Assembly (NCBI GenBank): GCA_029339505.1
Contig: JAQISU010000094.1
Coordinates: 10,378,001 to 10,442,000, forward strand
From: Unio delphinus
Taxonomy: Eukaryota; Mollusca; Bivalvia; Unionida; Unionidae
Reading direction: 5' to 3'
Length of the DNA: 64,000 bases
A program made the translations under genes and the position numbers. Shown piece after piece: positions 37,254 through 49,059 of this stretch; the first letter of the stretch is position 1; every line of letters starts with the position of its first letter. The notes under the pieces were generated by a model. The model had not been told where the DNA came from. It worked only from the letters and a program-made list of their open reading frames with translations, and ran no database searches.

Positions 37254-40200
37254 CTCAACCTTAATCTGCACAAATCAAACTTTGAGCACTTTAGGTACTA
37301 TTGGTTTCTTGAAGGTGAGTATAATAGTGTTGGTGTCCTGCAGATTGTTGTTTCGTTTAATACAAATTCTACAGACTGCAGTGACACCTCCATTTGTCAT
37401 CCCTTCGATGATTTCATTGTCGCTGATTCAAGCCATGTCACGGCGACGAATGATGACTTTTGATGTGTTCAGTGATGTGTGTGTGAAACAAGTTACTGGA
37501 ATGTCATGAAAGGTCTTAATTGTTTGGATGTTTTCAGTATTTCTTTTACGTTCGCATTCCACAATATACTACCTGATTGAGTTTGTTTAACACTTTTGGG
37601 TTTGCCGACTAATCCATATATAGTCTTTTCAACATAAACGGTGTAGTGCAGCAAGTGGCTTAGCTCCATCTTTTGATTGGATGACCATAAAGCGAGGAAA
37701 TGAATCATCCCTACATGGCTTATCATCCGATTCGGAAATGGTTCTTGTTTTCTTTAGCTGATTGTTTTTGTTTTGATTTTCGATTTTGTTTTTAATTGTT
37801 TCATCACACGTGCTAGCCCACACCCGCGGAGTCGAACAAGGGGACACTTTTCAAGTGCCAGGGATACACCTATGGGATACTCAGGAGATAAATTACCTCC
37901 TGATTGACCAGTTAAGCCACCTCCTTCTATGAAGTCTTCTGAGAGGATGAGAAAAGAAACATACAGGAGTAAACAATAAAGGGCAATGGTGGTATCAAGA
38001 GAGATACGTGTAGGAAAATAGAGAAAGTTGGCACGTAGCATAAGAGCTCCTATGGCTTGGCGTTATCAGCCGATTTTTCGAGACCGGGCCCATCCCGACC
38101 ACCTGTGTAGAAGAAGTAAAGTTCAAAGCGATGTCTTGCTTTGGAAAGCCTCCGTTCAACTACCAGGATCTTTTCCTCGATACGGGTCGCAACCGACGGC
38201 AAACAGGTTGCCTCTACCTAGTCACTTCTTACGACACGTAATGAGGTACGTCTGGCCCAGTTCTGGGGGTGCAAACATGTTTGTGATATGGTATGATATA
38301 GACACATATCGTGTCTTCTAGTTTGTGGCCTCTGTCATCCATGTGATTTGATCCCCATATAAAGTTATGGGCATTAAAATCACCGGGTAAAAGAATGGGC
38401 GAGGGAAGCTGTTGAACAAGATTGTCTAATTTGTTTGGTAATAGGTTGGTGATTGGTGGTATGTACATAGAACAAAAGGTCATCACTAGATGTATAGTGA
38501 CACTTACAGCAAATGCTTGCAAATTTATATTTAGAAGGATAGCGCTATGAGGTGTTATTTTTGACAACAATAGAAACTAATCCTGTGGCCCTGTCAACAT
38601 TTTGAAAGTAAGTGTTAAACAGAGAGAAGTTTTTAAGTTTGATGTTTTCCTTATCTTTCAAGAACATAGTACTGCGAGATCATGTTCGTTTAAAAGCAGG
38701 ATAATATCATCGTTGTTGGCTTTAAATCATCGACAGTTCCATTGTATGGCGTTGTCTTTCATTAGAAGTTTAAGCTGAAGATTAGGTTGTGCCGCTAGGT
38801 TAGACCTTTCTCTGAGGCAATACGTGTGAATAATTCTCTGGAGTAAGTTTGGGGAATGTATTGCATCGGAAAGTCTTTGCTTAACTACCAGGAGCCTTTC
38901 CTCCCCCGACACGGGTAGCAACCGACGGCAACCAGGCTGCCTCTCCTTTGTCGCCTCTTACGACACGTAGTTAGGAACGTCGGGACAATTCTACAACCCG
39001 TACCCACAGGGGTGGGGGCAACGAAATTTGGTATTAAGGTGTTTACATTTTACATATTTTGCAGAAAAACCAAACACTAGATTCAGCTGCCATACCAATA
39101 TTTCAAATTCGCACGTTAACGAACGTCTCTAATATACACCATAAATATTAGCCCTATAAAATAACTGACCTTAATTTGCGTTCACACTTTGGTTTTAAAG
39201 AACAATACAGTACATTTGCTGATTAATATTTAGATAATGGTATTTCTTTTCTTTTCCAGATGTCCAACGCTAACTGGCTTACGTATAGCCCGACATCCAA
39301 ACTGGCCAAGGAGACCAACATTGTTTATGTGGGAATGAATTATAGGCTTCACGCATTCGGATTTATGGCTTTGAAAACACTTGCCGATGTCTCTCCAACT
39401 GGAACATCTGGAAACTATGGACTTATGGACGTTATCTTGGCACTGAAGGGGGTTCAGGAAAACATACAACAATTTGGAGGAGATCCCACTAATGTAATTT
39501 CATCTCTGAAAGAGAAATATAATTTTTATTATAAGTTAGTAGTAATCTATTTTACAGCGAACTATTTATTTTAGTACCTTTTAAAATACCCACTAACCTT
39601 TCATAAAATTAAAATCCAATTTATATTAACTTGGACATTAGACATAAGAGGAACAGGACAGTCAATCGCACTTCAGTGTGATGCATATGATATCTCCATG
39701 TCTAACATGACGGCAATTCTATGCTCATTCTTTACAAAATGATGTCTAAAAATATTTAAAATCTAACAGGATTGTCGACTGTGCTTGTCAATTGTCTCGA
39801 TCCACAATGAAAGTCAGGGAAATTTAACCCTTTGAAATAAACTCAAACACGAACCAATACAAGATTGCGTAGAATGTTGTTAATGATCTATATATATATA
39901 ATGATCTATATAGATTACTCATAACATGTCAAAGGTAAATTATACAACATCCATAAAATATATAATGAAATGGCCTTTTTAAAATATAAACCGCATATAC
40001 CAAAACATAATCTCGTTTTATGTCTTCATATAGAAAAATGTTTAAAATCTGAACAAATAAAACAAACTATTGGGCCCATGGCATTTTAAGTTTCCAACTC
40101 TCTACAACGTATGTATTGATCATTTGACAGGTTACACTATTTGGTCAGAGTTCTGGCGGTTCGATTATATTTGCTCTTTTGGCGTCACCTCTGTGCCAAG

Positions 40201-40656
40201 GACTCTTCCAGAAAGCCTGGCTTCTAAGTGCGTCACCAATTCTCAACAAAACGGCCTCAGAAGCGTTTAAAGACAACGAGATTTTTATGAAAAACACCGG
40301 ATATTCTGATGTGAACTGTCTGTATTTGCTGACGTCCGAAGCAGTTACAAAAGGCGTGCCCTCGGACGTGTACCCGTATTGGGCCATGAGTGACCAAGGT
40401 GACCTCCCCACGAACGGGCACTTCGATGGTGCCATAATTATTGTTGATGGTGAGCCGTTCACTTTTCAAATCTGTTGTTTGTTTGTTTTTGTAATTTAGG
40501 AAGTCCAATTGCTTTTGACAGTGTAAAGTCCGTTTGATTCAAATTAAAAAGTTGTTTAGTTTTATTATCCAAACACATTCTCTAAGAGAAACGAACCATA
40601 TCAGCTATACTACTGGCATACTAGTACATCAAATTTTATTTTGTATTCATTATGCC

Positions 40657-40716
<60 letters not shown>

Positions 40717-42021
40717 TCGATTCTTATATCTATCAAGATACGTTGGAAATCCACTTGTTTCAAAAGCAAATAATGACCGCATAGAGCAGAATGAATTGGT
40801 GGCAGGTTTAAAATGGTAGGGAAGTAAATTATACATGGCAATAAAAAGGTAAAATTACAACATAATAATACAAGCAAAAGCATCATTAAATGGAATAAAG
40901 AAGAGAGAAAAACCTTGGTAGGTGAAGAGTATAAGGCTATTTACATATGGCGCAGCCTATAATTGTCCCTGCAGCAAGTCATGACCATAACGTGATGGCA
41001 TTTGCTCCATAAAAATCTCTTCTGGGTGAAGGTATGTTTACAACTGCATGGGTCTTGACCTGTACAAGATCCATAAGTGCTGTGTCCGAGAGTGGTGTCA
41101 TAATTTTTCACAGAACGTTATGAGATAAATTAGATATAGTCGACACATTAAAATCATTAATTTAATATCCGAAGAAAAGAAAATCTTTCAGCATAATATA
41201 AAATTCAAACAACCAAGCTCCATTGTGTCAAAACTTCACTTGATTGCGTGAATTTTGGGGAAAAAGGTATTTGTTACGTCTGTGCAGAAGTGAGTCAAGC
41301 AGACTTGAATGATAACGTATATTCGACTTACTCAATTTACCTTCACGGTGTATTTGGACTTCAAACTATTTGCACTTTGTACTGGCGACTCCAAAAGTAT
41401 ACCAATTACAACATGCCAAATTAACAGTCAGTAGTATATACTGCATACAAAATAGCTGGCAATGAGAAGAAATAACAGTCCAAAAGCACTAACAGGTTGT
41501 TCAAAGCAAATAACGAGTGTTTGTCTTGTACGACTGTTTAAGTAGGAAATTACATTTAAAGTTCGTGCTGTGCGCAATTCCGTGACTTACATATTAATCA
41601 ATACATGTTCCAGAAGCCTGCTGATTCCTGTCAAAGTATCATAGCAAGGTAGTCAAGAATCGTGGTATATCTTCAACTTTTTCAGTCATTTTCATTTTCA
41701 ATAATAATACAGGAACATGTTAATTTTAAATTACAGGTGTCGTTTTAAAGCATCCGCCATCCGAAGCATGGAAAATGGGTACAAAAGTGGATGTCCCTTG
41801 CTTAATAGGTAGGAAAATAAATACAGGCAACCTTCAGAGTTTAACATATTTGACTTATATTTTTAACTGAACATTTAATAGATGAATCGTGTTAACTGGG
41901 TATGTTTTATTATAGCTCTTAGCATCATACTCGATGCAAGTAATTTAAAAAAAACAACCATAAGATTCATATATATTTGTCCTCAAAACAGTTTCCTGAC
42001 CCACTGTTAACTATATACGGG

Positions 42022-42077
<56 letters not shown>

Positions 42078-43001
42078 GTTTCGCAATTATCTGCAAGTGC
42101 TCCGCTGTATTATAGCTTAACTGGTATTGATTTTGTTTTAAACATTTTATTCATTTGTTTTGGTATCATTCGATTCTAGAGACGTAATAGAAACAAATAA
42201 TGTTATTCGAATACAAAATTAATATACCGAGTAAAGAAATCAAGCAAAAATTTACGGCTATTAAATGTCATTATAATTTCTCACTTACGCTGATAGTTCC
42301 ATGATAAAAAATATTGGAGTTGTATCTTCCGTAAGCGTCCATTCTTACAATTATTTGATATCAATGTATTCTGGACGTTTTTGCATATATTCCTTGTTGT
42401 TACAGGAACGGTGGCCAATGAAAACGACTACGATCCCGGTCTGGTGGATATAAAGGAGTGGGATTGGAACAAGTACAGGGATTATGTCGGTTCAAAGCTA
42501 TCGACGTTTGGGGATCATGACGTCACCTCTGCACTATCTTTGTATCTAACTGGCTTTATTATACCCGAATACCAGTTTACAAGTATGGTCAGCGACCTCA
42601 GGGTTAATTGTCCGAATGGCGTCATGACGTCATTAGCTCGTACATATTTTAGGGAACCAGTTTATAGATACGTTGTGACGGCATGGCCTTCTCAACCCGT
42701 GCATGCAGTTGGCCTGCCATTTGCAGCCTCCTATTCTTTTCATATGTGGGACGTATTTGCCTTTTTCGGAACAATTGATCAGTATATAAACCCAATGAAG
42801 GAATCGGATATAGAGTGGCAGAATAATGTTAGGAAAGAAGTGCTGTCTTTTGTTCACAGAGGGCACCCAGCCACTCCAATATGGGATGCAAATGTCACAG
42901 CAATTTTATCACAAAATACTAATATTACAAACACATTTCATCCCGATCAGTGCTCATTCTGGAATGAAGCTGTGTTCTTTGCGTACGGTTGGATTAACTA
43001 A
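33516..43001 (+). CDS. Carboxylesterase type B / cholinesterase-like secreted esterase, five exons
   Basis: Alpha/beta-hydrolase of the carboxylesterase-cholinesterase family, about 541 residues when spliced, the family's usual length. Exons: 33516-33919, 39260-39493, 40131-40449, 41737-41808, 42406-43001; all junctions are GT-AG and phase-compatible (0, 0, 1, 1). An N-terminal hydrophobic segment suggests a signal peptide. Seen: EDCLYLNVYTP (family signature 2), oxyanion-region HGGS (third position serine instead of the common glycine), nucleophile serine in GQSSGG (about residue 220), acid in TVANEND (about 349), histidine in SFHMWD (about 456). One base is missing in exon 1 near 33672, which splits the frame. 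Acetylcholinesterase itself, a neuroligin or a pesticide-type esterase cannot be told apart here; the complete triad argues for an enzyme. Confidence 0.88.
33979..34058 (+). repeat. (AG)n microsatellite in esterase intron 1
   Basis: About 40 perfect dinucleotide repeats, 60 bp after the exon 1 donor site. Confidence 0.97.
35188..35844 (-). pseudogene. RT thumb/connection frame of LINE copy B
   Basis: 218-codon frame homologous to 28112-28657 of copy A. Runs into the RNase H start at its left end, where DGSKDDKK marks the first acidic residue. Confidence 0.8.
35811..36161 (-). pseudogene. RT palm frame of LINE copy B, catalytic motif altered
   Basis: CTLYVDEFLI corresponds to CTLYVDDFLI of copy C; the second catalytic aspartate is glutamate. 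The downstream KFLGTIVDRKLAF block is the usual LINE RT motif after the palm. Confidence 0.85.
37168..37249 (+). repeat. (TA)n microsatellite inside LINE copy B
   Basis: About 40 TA units exactly at the junction between copy B sequence and the inserted gag-bearing fragment. Confidence 0.95.
37250..38275 (-). mobile_element. 5' fragment of a related LINE (leader plus gag-like ORF1) inserted in copy B
   Basis: Right to left: leader repeat (38275-about 37860), then ORF1 in pieces (37850-37629, 37726-37493, about 37490-37270) with the family-typical FPRFMVIQSKDG, YGLVGKPKSVKQT and EIIEGMTNGGVTAV blocks. This is the RRM-like region that precedes the zinc knuckles in LINE gag proteins. It ends at the TA microsatellite before any knuckle. 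Frameshifted. Confidence 0.72.
38229..38570 (-). pseudogene. APE endonuclease domain frame of LINE copy B
   Basis: Contains LLPGDFNAHNFIWGS, the GDFNAHN metal- and substrate-binding block of LINE endonucleases that nick the target DNA. The right part is intact; the left end runs into the inserted leader fragment near 38275. Confidence 0.85.
38862..39015 (-). mobile_element. LINE 5'-leader fragment, second copy
   Basis: About 150 bp similar to 38133-38275 (shared GCAACCGACGGCAA and CTTACGACACGTA blocks), abutting the 5' end of copy B. Confidence 0.7.
39260..39493 (+). CDS. Esterase exon 2
   Basis: Acceptor TTTTCCAG ends at 39259. Encodes 78 residues with NYRLHAFGF and GNYGLMDVILAL...FGGDPTN, the conserved run just before the nucleophile elbow. 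Donor GTAATT at 39494. Confidence 0.9.
39494..40130. other. Esterase intron 2
   Basis: 637 bp, A+T-rich, nothing else recognised. Confidence 0.6.
40131..40449 (+). CDS. Esterase exon 3 (catalytic serine)
   Basis: Begins VTLFGQSSGG directly after the acceptor ATTTGACAG; the serine in GQSSG is the nucleophile. Ends in phase 1 before GTGAGC. Confidence 0.92.
40659..40715 (+). repeat. (TA)n microsatellite in esterase intron 3
   Basis: About 28 dinucleotide units. The rest of intron 3 (40450-41736) shows no feature. Confidence 0.95.
41737..41808 (+). CDS. Esterase exon 4 (72 bp)
   Basis: Short phase-1 exon encoding VVLKHPPSEAWK...DVPCLI, the segment ahead of the acidic triad residue. Acceptor AATTACAG, donor GTAGGA. 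Confidence 0.88.
42022..42076 (+). repeat. (AAT)n microsatellite in esterase intron 4
   Basis: About 17 trinucleotide repeats. Confidence 0.95.
42406..43001 (+). CDS. Esterase exon 5 (acidic residue, histidine, stop)
   Basis: Opens GTVANEND after the acceptor TGTTACAG; contains SFHMWDVFAFFG for the catalytic histidine and ends GWIN before TAA. No C-terminal GPI or tetramerisation signal is evident, so a soluble secreted form is more likely than a classic T-type cholinesterase. Confidence 0.93.
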
Positions 43002-43046
43002 AGTATGGATGTATACATACACCTTATTATATTATTCAAGTTTACA

Positions 43047-43052
43047 AATAAA
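43047..43052 (+). promoter_or_regulatory. Poly(A) signal AATAAA for the esterase gene
   Basis: Canonical hexamer 46 bp after the stop codon. Confidence 0.7.
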
Positions 43053-43509
43053 AATGGCATTGTCAGCATATCTTGCATTTGTAACTGCACCTATTTTGTT
43101 ATAAAACAAACGCATAAACACGATTAGCGTCGGCATAGTAGGGTCTACGATGTTCGCAGTGCGCGATGTAATTGTTTCACAGCACAACATGTTTATGTCG
43201 TACAAAATAAACATAAGTTTGTAAAATATAGAACTGAAGTTAACAAGACATACGCTTTGAAATCAATGAACACTTTTCGTACATGAAGATAAAATATAAC
43301 ATATTAAATTTTATATAACAACGCAACTATAGTCTAGTTTGGAAGGAATAAATGTTCTATATAAATTGAGGATGACTCTTTTTTCAGCACCCTACTGTGC
43401 GCTACTACTTTAAGTAGGTCGAACGGTTTACAGTGTTTAGCTTTCAAATGCTTGCTGTGTGGAAAAAAGAGAAAAAAGTCAGTTTCCTGCCGAAGATTGT
43501 CATGGGGTG

Positions 43510-43512
<3 letters not shown>

Positions 43513-43580
<68 letters not shown>
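43513..43580 (+). repeat. (AT)n microsatellite
   Basis: About 34 units, inside the 1.2-kb insertion. Confidence 0.95.
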
Positions 43581-43582
<2 letters not shown>

Positions 43583-43674
43583 CCACCTCTTTTGGTACTC
43601 GGTATCTTGGAGACGACAGCCCTCGATATAATTGCCCCGGTTCGAATAAGTATAAGTGGTGAAACTTATAGATG

Positions 43675-43779
<105 letters not shown>

Positions 43780-44174
43780 GATATACAGAAGAAACAAACA
43801 CGAGCCCCCGTAAAGATAAACAAACAATTTAATCAATTACATAAAACAACTATCTTAAGACATTACATTAAAGATATATCCGCTTTTAGAAAGAAAAGTT
43901 TCTAAATTTACAAAAGAAAGCACAAATGGATTCAAACAAAGTAACTGATCTGTTTACTGATATATTTAGTTCATCATAAGATCGGGTGAACAATCGATGT
44001 CAACGCCTTGTATGATTTCATAACCTTTTCTTCCTTCCGCTCGACTTCCACTGTAGCTACTCAGACGCTTGGGCCTCCGGTTTCTTCTGTCAACAACCTA
44101 TCCACAGGATATTTAGTATTTATACGTATCACGATTACATCATAGGATTACACTTTTCATATTTTCTTTCCGTC

Positions 44175-44690
44175 TCAGATTGCCCTCTGAAGTTCCCTCT
44201 CAACATTGTATGTCAAGGCTATTTTCTCCCCTTTGCTGCAAACGTCGATCCAATCAGTTTGTCTGATTGCTTGGACAACACTTTTTATGAAGGAATTTCT
44301 TGCAAATCCCTTGGAGTCAGCACTGCTTTTTTTCTCTTTGTCCTGCAGCAGCAAATATTTAGACTGATTATAATTCTCGATGAGACGATATAAAATCTTG
44401 TTAATTCTGGGTGCGAACATACCCCATATTTTGACATAACCAATCAGAATCAAATATCTCGGCACCCCCCTTTCCCCATCTTTTTCCAGAGGCGACAAAG
44501 TCGGGTCAGCTTGACCTGGTAGTTTGAGTAACAGAGTTTCTGCGTTTTCTCAGTTTTGACAACTTTACCATGAAAATGAAGTTTACCGTGCAGTGTGACG
44601 ATTGATTTGCGTCCATTCTCTATAAATCTAATTAATAGCTCTCTGGTCTCAGCTAATGGGTTTAAGGTAGGTCGCCATAAATTTGTCGCC
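44175..44690 (-). pseudogene. Unidentified split reading frame within the 1.2-kb insertion
   Basis: Two overlapping frames (about 44690-44450 and 44498-44175) together give about 165 residues, basic and non-repetitive, with blocks such as RELLIRFIENGRKS and YVKIWGMFAPRINK. They are probably one protein split by a frameshift near the C/T homopolymers at about 44464-44478. I do not recognise the family. The right-hand frame as it stands also reads into LINE sequence beyond 44697, which is not part of it. Confidence 0.4.
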
Positions 44691-44872
44691 TTACACAAAG
44701 ATAATACCCAAAAACTTTGTTTCCTCAAGAACTTCAATAGGTTGTCCGTCCAGCGCTTTTGAGAATCATCATAATGTTTTCGGAACTAACAGATATGCAT
44801 GCATACTGTTTTCGATTTTGAGAATTTGAAACCGTTAGTAGAGGCCATATTTTGAATCTTGTTGATATTTTG

Positions 44873-45382
44873 TTATAGTTGTCTTTCAATTGTAGCTATA
44901 TGCTTGGATCTATAACTTATTAGAAAATCATCAACGTATAATGTGCATTCCACACCGGGAGCCAAACACTTGGTGATATTATTGATTTTGATATTAAAAT
45001 GCGTCACAGATAAAATACTGCCCTGAGGCACACCCATCTCTTGCTTAGACATATCTGAGAGGGTAGAGCTCACTCGTACTTTAAATGCTCTGTTTGAGAG
45101 AATGTTTAATATGAATGAGGGCAGTCGGCCTTTTAGACTCAGATCGTGCACGTCATTTAGTATTCCGTACTTCCATCTTGCGTCATAGGCCTTTTCTAAA
45201 ACAAAGAAAAGCGCTACGAAATGTTCCTGATGGATAAATGCGTTGCGAATAAATGTTTCCAGTCTAACCAGATGATCGTTGGTATTACGATCATAATGGA
45301 AGCCACATTGGAAAGGAGATATTAAATTGTTACTTTTTAAGCACCGTACAAGTAGATAATTATTCATTCGTTCCAATGTTTT

Positions 45383-45438
<56 letters not shown>

Positions 45439-45454
45439 ACACACACACACACAC
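44873..45454 (-). pseudogene. Reverse transcriptase core of LINE copy C
   Basis: Contains palm motif A (FVLEKAYDARWKYG), motif B (GVPQGSILSVT) and motif C (CTLYVDDFLI) in one frame, so the catalytic aspartates of this copy are present. The N-terminal part is displaced by a CA microsatellite. Confidence 0.88.
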
Positions 45455-45459
45455 ACAGA
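45383..45459 (+). repeat. (CA)n microsatellite within the RT reading frame
   Basis: About 38 units with one interruption (ACATACAC), between the RT blocks PIALTSS and KTLERM. Confidence 0.95.
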
Positions 45460-47479
45460 GCTTGTAAGTGCAATGGGTCTATACTTGTTAGGATGTCGGC
45501 TATCTTTACCTGTTTTGATAACTGGTATTACCGTTGCTTCTTTAAGGGCATTTAGATACATTACTAGAAATCCAGAAATCATTAAAGATTTCAAAAGATA
45601 TGTTTAGTGATATTTCCGGGATGTGTTTTAAGAACTGTTAGGCCTAATGTATTTCGTCAGGCGCAGAGGATGTATCATGGCCCTTGACTGAAGTCTCCAT
45701 ACGCTCCAATAATGAAAACAGTTGGTAATAACATTCCGAGTAGTTGGATGTAAATTTTTGACGTGACTTATCTTTTTGATTTTTTAATCTTACGAAGGGT
45801 TTTGAATAAATAGTTGAGAGAAACTGTCTGCACGAATATTGGCTATGTCACGTTTTGAACTAAAATCTTTATTATTTATTTTCAGATGTCGGAGAGAATT
45901 GTGTTTTCTGTTTCCATTTATTTAGCAGATAGTGTCCCAAACGTTATTAATAGAGGAACGAGAGTTCAAAGAAGAATTATATTTCTTCCATGATGCTCGT
46001 TTACTTTCTTTGATTGTGCTGCGAGCTTTAGTCCAGAGAATACGGCATTTCCTTACAATGCTTCTCGGCGTTGTTCAATGGCTTCTTTACGTTCATTAGT
46101 TACCCTAGGTTTTGTGGTTATTTTTCTGTTCGGTGAGGACTTTGGAATAGATTCTTCTGCAATCTCGATTAGAATGGTACCTACAATGTAGTATAGGGTC
46201 ATTATTGTGGAATACTGTGACCTCATTAGGTAGAGTTTTACAGTCTTTTTCAAAAACATAGCCCATTGTGTTCACATTTTCAAGGGAGATTGGAAAGTGA
46301 TCACTGACGTGAAGGTCATCAGCGACCTACCATTCATAGTCCAAAAGAAGAAGAAGAATCAATTGTCAAATCTATACACGTGTGTGTGTGTGTATTATTT
46401 CCTGGGTGTACATATACCTGTTATTTGATGTTATATAGACACAAATCGTGTCGAGAAATAAAGTCTTCTACTGTGTGACCTCTGTCACTTATGTGATTTG
46501 ATCCCCTTATTACGTTTTGGGCATTAAAACCCCAGAGTAAAACAAAGAGTGCTTTAAGGAGAGTGACGCTTACGGTAATGGCTTGCAAATTTGTGTTTAA
46601 AGGGATGACGATATGAAAGGATCTATTTTGCACAAGAAAGGAACTCATCCTGAGGTCCTATCAACTTTCTGAAAGTAGGTGTTAAACAGGGAGTAGTGTA
46701 TTTAAGTGTGGTTTTATCCGTATCTTTCAAGAATGTTTTCTGTGGACATATTAATGCAGTATCATGTTCAATTAAAAGTAGGATAATATCATTGTAGTTG
46801 GCTTTAAGTCTTAGGCAGTTCCATTGTATGATGGCATTCTTCATTATACGTTTTAGTTGAAGATTGTGAAACTAGATTAGATCTCTCGATGAACCAATAT
46901 GTGTTGTTATTAATCTAGAGGATGTAGAGGGGTGTAGTGTTGTTGGTAGGTTTGGAGCGACGTTGAGTACATGGAGCAGTTTCCTCTGCATCCATGATAT
47001 CAATGTCTCCAAACCTGTTACTGAGTTGCATGGAGTTATTTGACCCCTTTTACAGCTTATTATACCTTGAAATTTGTGTTTATTCCTTGGCGATTTCGGT
47101 GGTTGGGTGTTATTGAAAGTTCTGTTTGAGTATGTGCCGTGTTTTCCTGTGGCTGGTAATGGGGTGTGGTAGTGGCAAATGTTACATCGCGTGCATAAGT
47201 CTGTGTTCGAACGGATGTTTTTGCCTGTACAAGTTTTATAGCTTCTGGTTAGGAATGTTAGTGTATTTTACCCTCTGAATCGCCTTCTCCTGTTTCCAAG
47301 AATCGCAATCGTTGGAATTGGCATGATGCTTCTTGCCGCAGTTGACACAATGCGTCGATGCTCTACACTCTGATTCCTGATGAGAATGGTATCCACATCG
47401 GCTACATATTTGGACGTTTGAGCAACGGTCTTCATGATGACCAAATTTATATTATCAAAGGAGGATCGCACTTGACCTT

Positions 47480-47880
47480 GACTTGCAAAAGTCCAACTTT
47501 GTTTGGGTTTCCTTCTGATGCATTTGTATATTTTATTCTTATAATAGTAATTTGTTCTTTATTTTATATCTTGACAGCAAATGAATGGGTAGGAGCTATC
47601 AGAGGTCCTTCTGCACTGTAAAACTTGACAAGGTGCACTTCAGGCCATTATTTCTAAAATGAACATTTGACAAATGGTTTAGGGGCTTACCTAGCCCATC
47701 ATTCTTGAGTGCACTTCCATAAAAACACCTGGAAAATAATGTAGTAATGTGCGCACATGACTATAACATAAGTATTGTTAGACCCTTGTTTCAGTTTGAA
47801 TGTAGAAGCTGAAAAAGACTGCCTGCAACACTTTTAGATATTCCTATGTAGCAAATAAATGATTATTTATTACATAATTT
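47480..47880. other. No recognisable gene
   Basis: Spacer between two LINE fragments; no family recognised. Confidence 0.45.
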
Positions 47881-47884
47881 GCAA

Positions 47885-49050
47885 ATCAGCAAGTCGTCAC
47901 TGCAAAACCGACACCAGCCTCAAGGCGCTTTTCACTTCCTCGACCGTTTCAAAAGAAAGTGTATCCGGAACACCTTTCACAGAGTTCGCTTTCTCCTACA
48001 AGCCGGGTTGCGCTTATGTCAACAATGTCCACGTTGTATATGGCGAGTTCCTATTCATTTAAGGCGGTTCTCCTCTCGGGCCTTTCTGCATTGTCTCTGT
48101 CCAGTAAGGTGCTCACAGTCCATGTGCTACGTGTGAGAGGAACAATCCTCATTTCTTTTTCGTATTTTGACCGCTAGAGTAAGGTCTTAGCCAACTGAGG
48201 TATGCTGGCTAGGGAAGTATCGAGCGGGCATTGTTCTACTTTTCTAGCCCCTTCCTCATGCCAGGGAGGTAAGCAATGCATTCCAGACGAGGACTGAGCA
48301 GTCGCTCAGGGGGCTTCTGGACTCCACTGCTGCTTCGTATCATGGTGAACGACCGTAATGGCCTGAGCAGCCTGTGTGCAGGTCTGACAGTGTACCAACA
48401 TCTTCCGCTTCGTAGTTTACCACATGACATTAGTGGATGATGAAATGGGGTGGGTGGATGACAACATGACTAGCGCGGTGACTTTGTTTTACGTGAGGAA
48501 GAGTTGCGCAGATCGTCGATCTAACTTTCTCGCTCAAAACCGCTTGGATCCAGTAGCACAACAACGCCGAGTTTAGTGCAGCAGGTAACCAGGACGTCCA
48601 ACGTGTCTCGTCGTGCACTTTGCATTTCACGATGCTTTGTTGGGAATCGCCTTTTTGTCCGTTGACCAGCTGCCGCTTCCTCCGCACAGGCTGCCGAATA
48701 CAGTCTTCACCAGGTAGGTAGACAAAAACCGAACTCACGGAGGGTTAAATACCCGTCGGCTACCCTAATGTTGGTTTTGTCGGCCAGTCGAGACCGTTTT
48801 CCAAGAAGTGGCCGCTGCGCATGCCACAGCTTCTTGAGGCCACATATGAGATCTGGGTGCCAATTGGGGATCAAAGGTGGGCAAGCTATACCCGAAGGAT
48901 TACTACTGCTTAGCCAGCCATAGGTGTTACCCCCTCCCAGGACACCCCATACACCCCGGTGATGGTATGGCAGTGAGTGCACTAAAGGCGTGTTTCTGTT
49001 GACATAAAATCTGAATGCATTAGACGCTGGGGGCAGTACTTTTGCCATAT
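47885..49050 (-). mobile_element. 5' end of a LINE: leader and endonuclease start
   Basis: GC-richer than its surroundings. On the minus strand a leader of about 850 bp (49050-48200) leads into the beginning of the APE endonuclease ORF (fragments with STLLDRDNAERPERRTAL near 48100 and EAGVGFAV near 47900). The 47900-48070 part matches 22970-23140 of the 21-23-kb LINE. The element is cut off at about 47885, so only the 5' end is here, the reverse of usual 5' truncation. Confidence 0.72.
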
Positions 49051-49059
49051 GCTAAAGGA

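Larger units (their letters stand above)
34105..38860 (-). mobile_element. Non-LTR retrotransposon copy B, antisense in esterase intron 1
   Basis: Same family as copy A. Leftmost: TTGATTGA-type 3' terminus (tails at 34112-34168 and near 34285; the first probably belongs to an extra 3' fragment), 3' UTR to about 34750, RNase H (35300-34930), RT thumb (35844-35188), RT palm (36161-35811 with YVDE where YVDD is expected), earlier RT (36922-36623), then a foreign insertion (37168-38275), APE endonuclease (38570-38275), and a leader fragment at 38862-39015. Antisense to the esterase, so its own poly(A) signals do not face the host transcript. Dead: catalytic substitution, frameshifts and insertion. 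Confidence 0.83.

Noticed and set aside
45364..45454. Cys-Val repeat N-terminus of the RT frame
   Set aside because: Translated (GT)n microsatellite joined to the RT remnant, not a real leader peptide.
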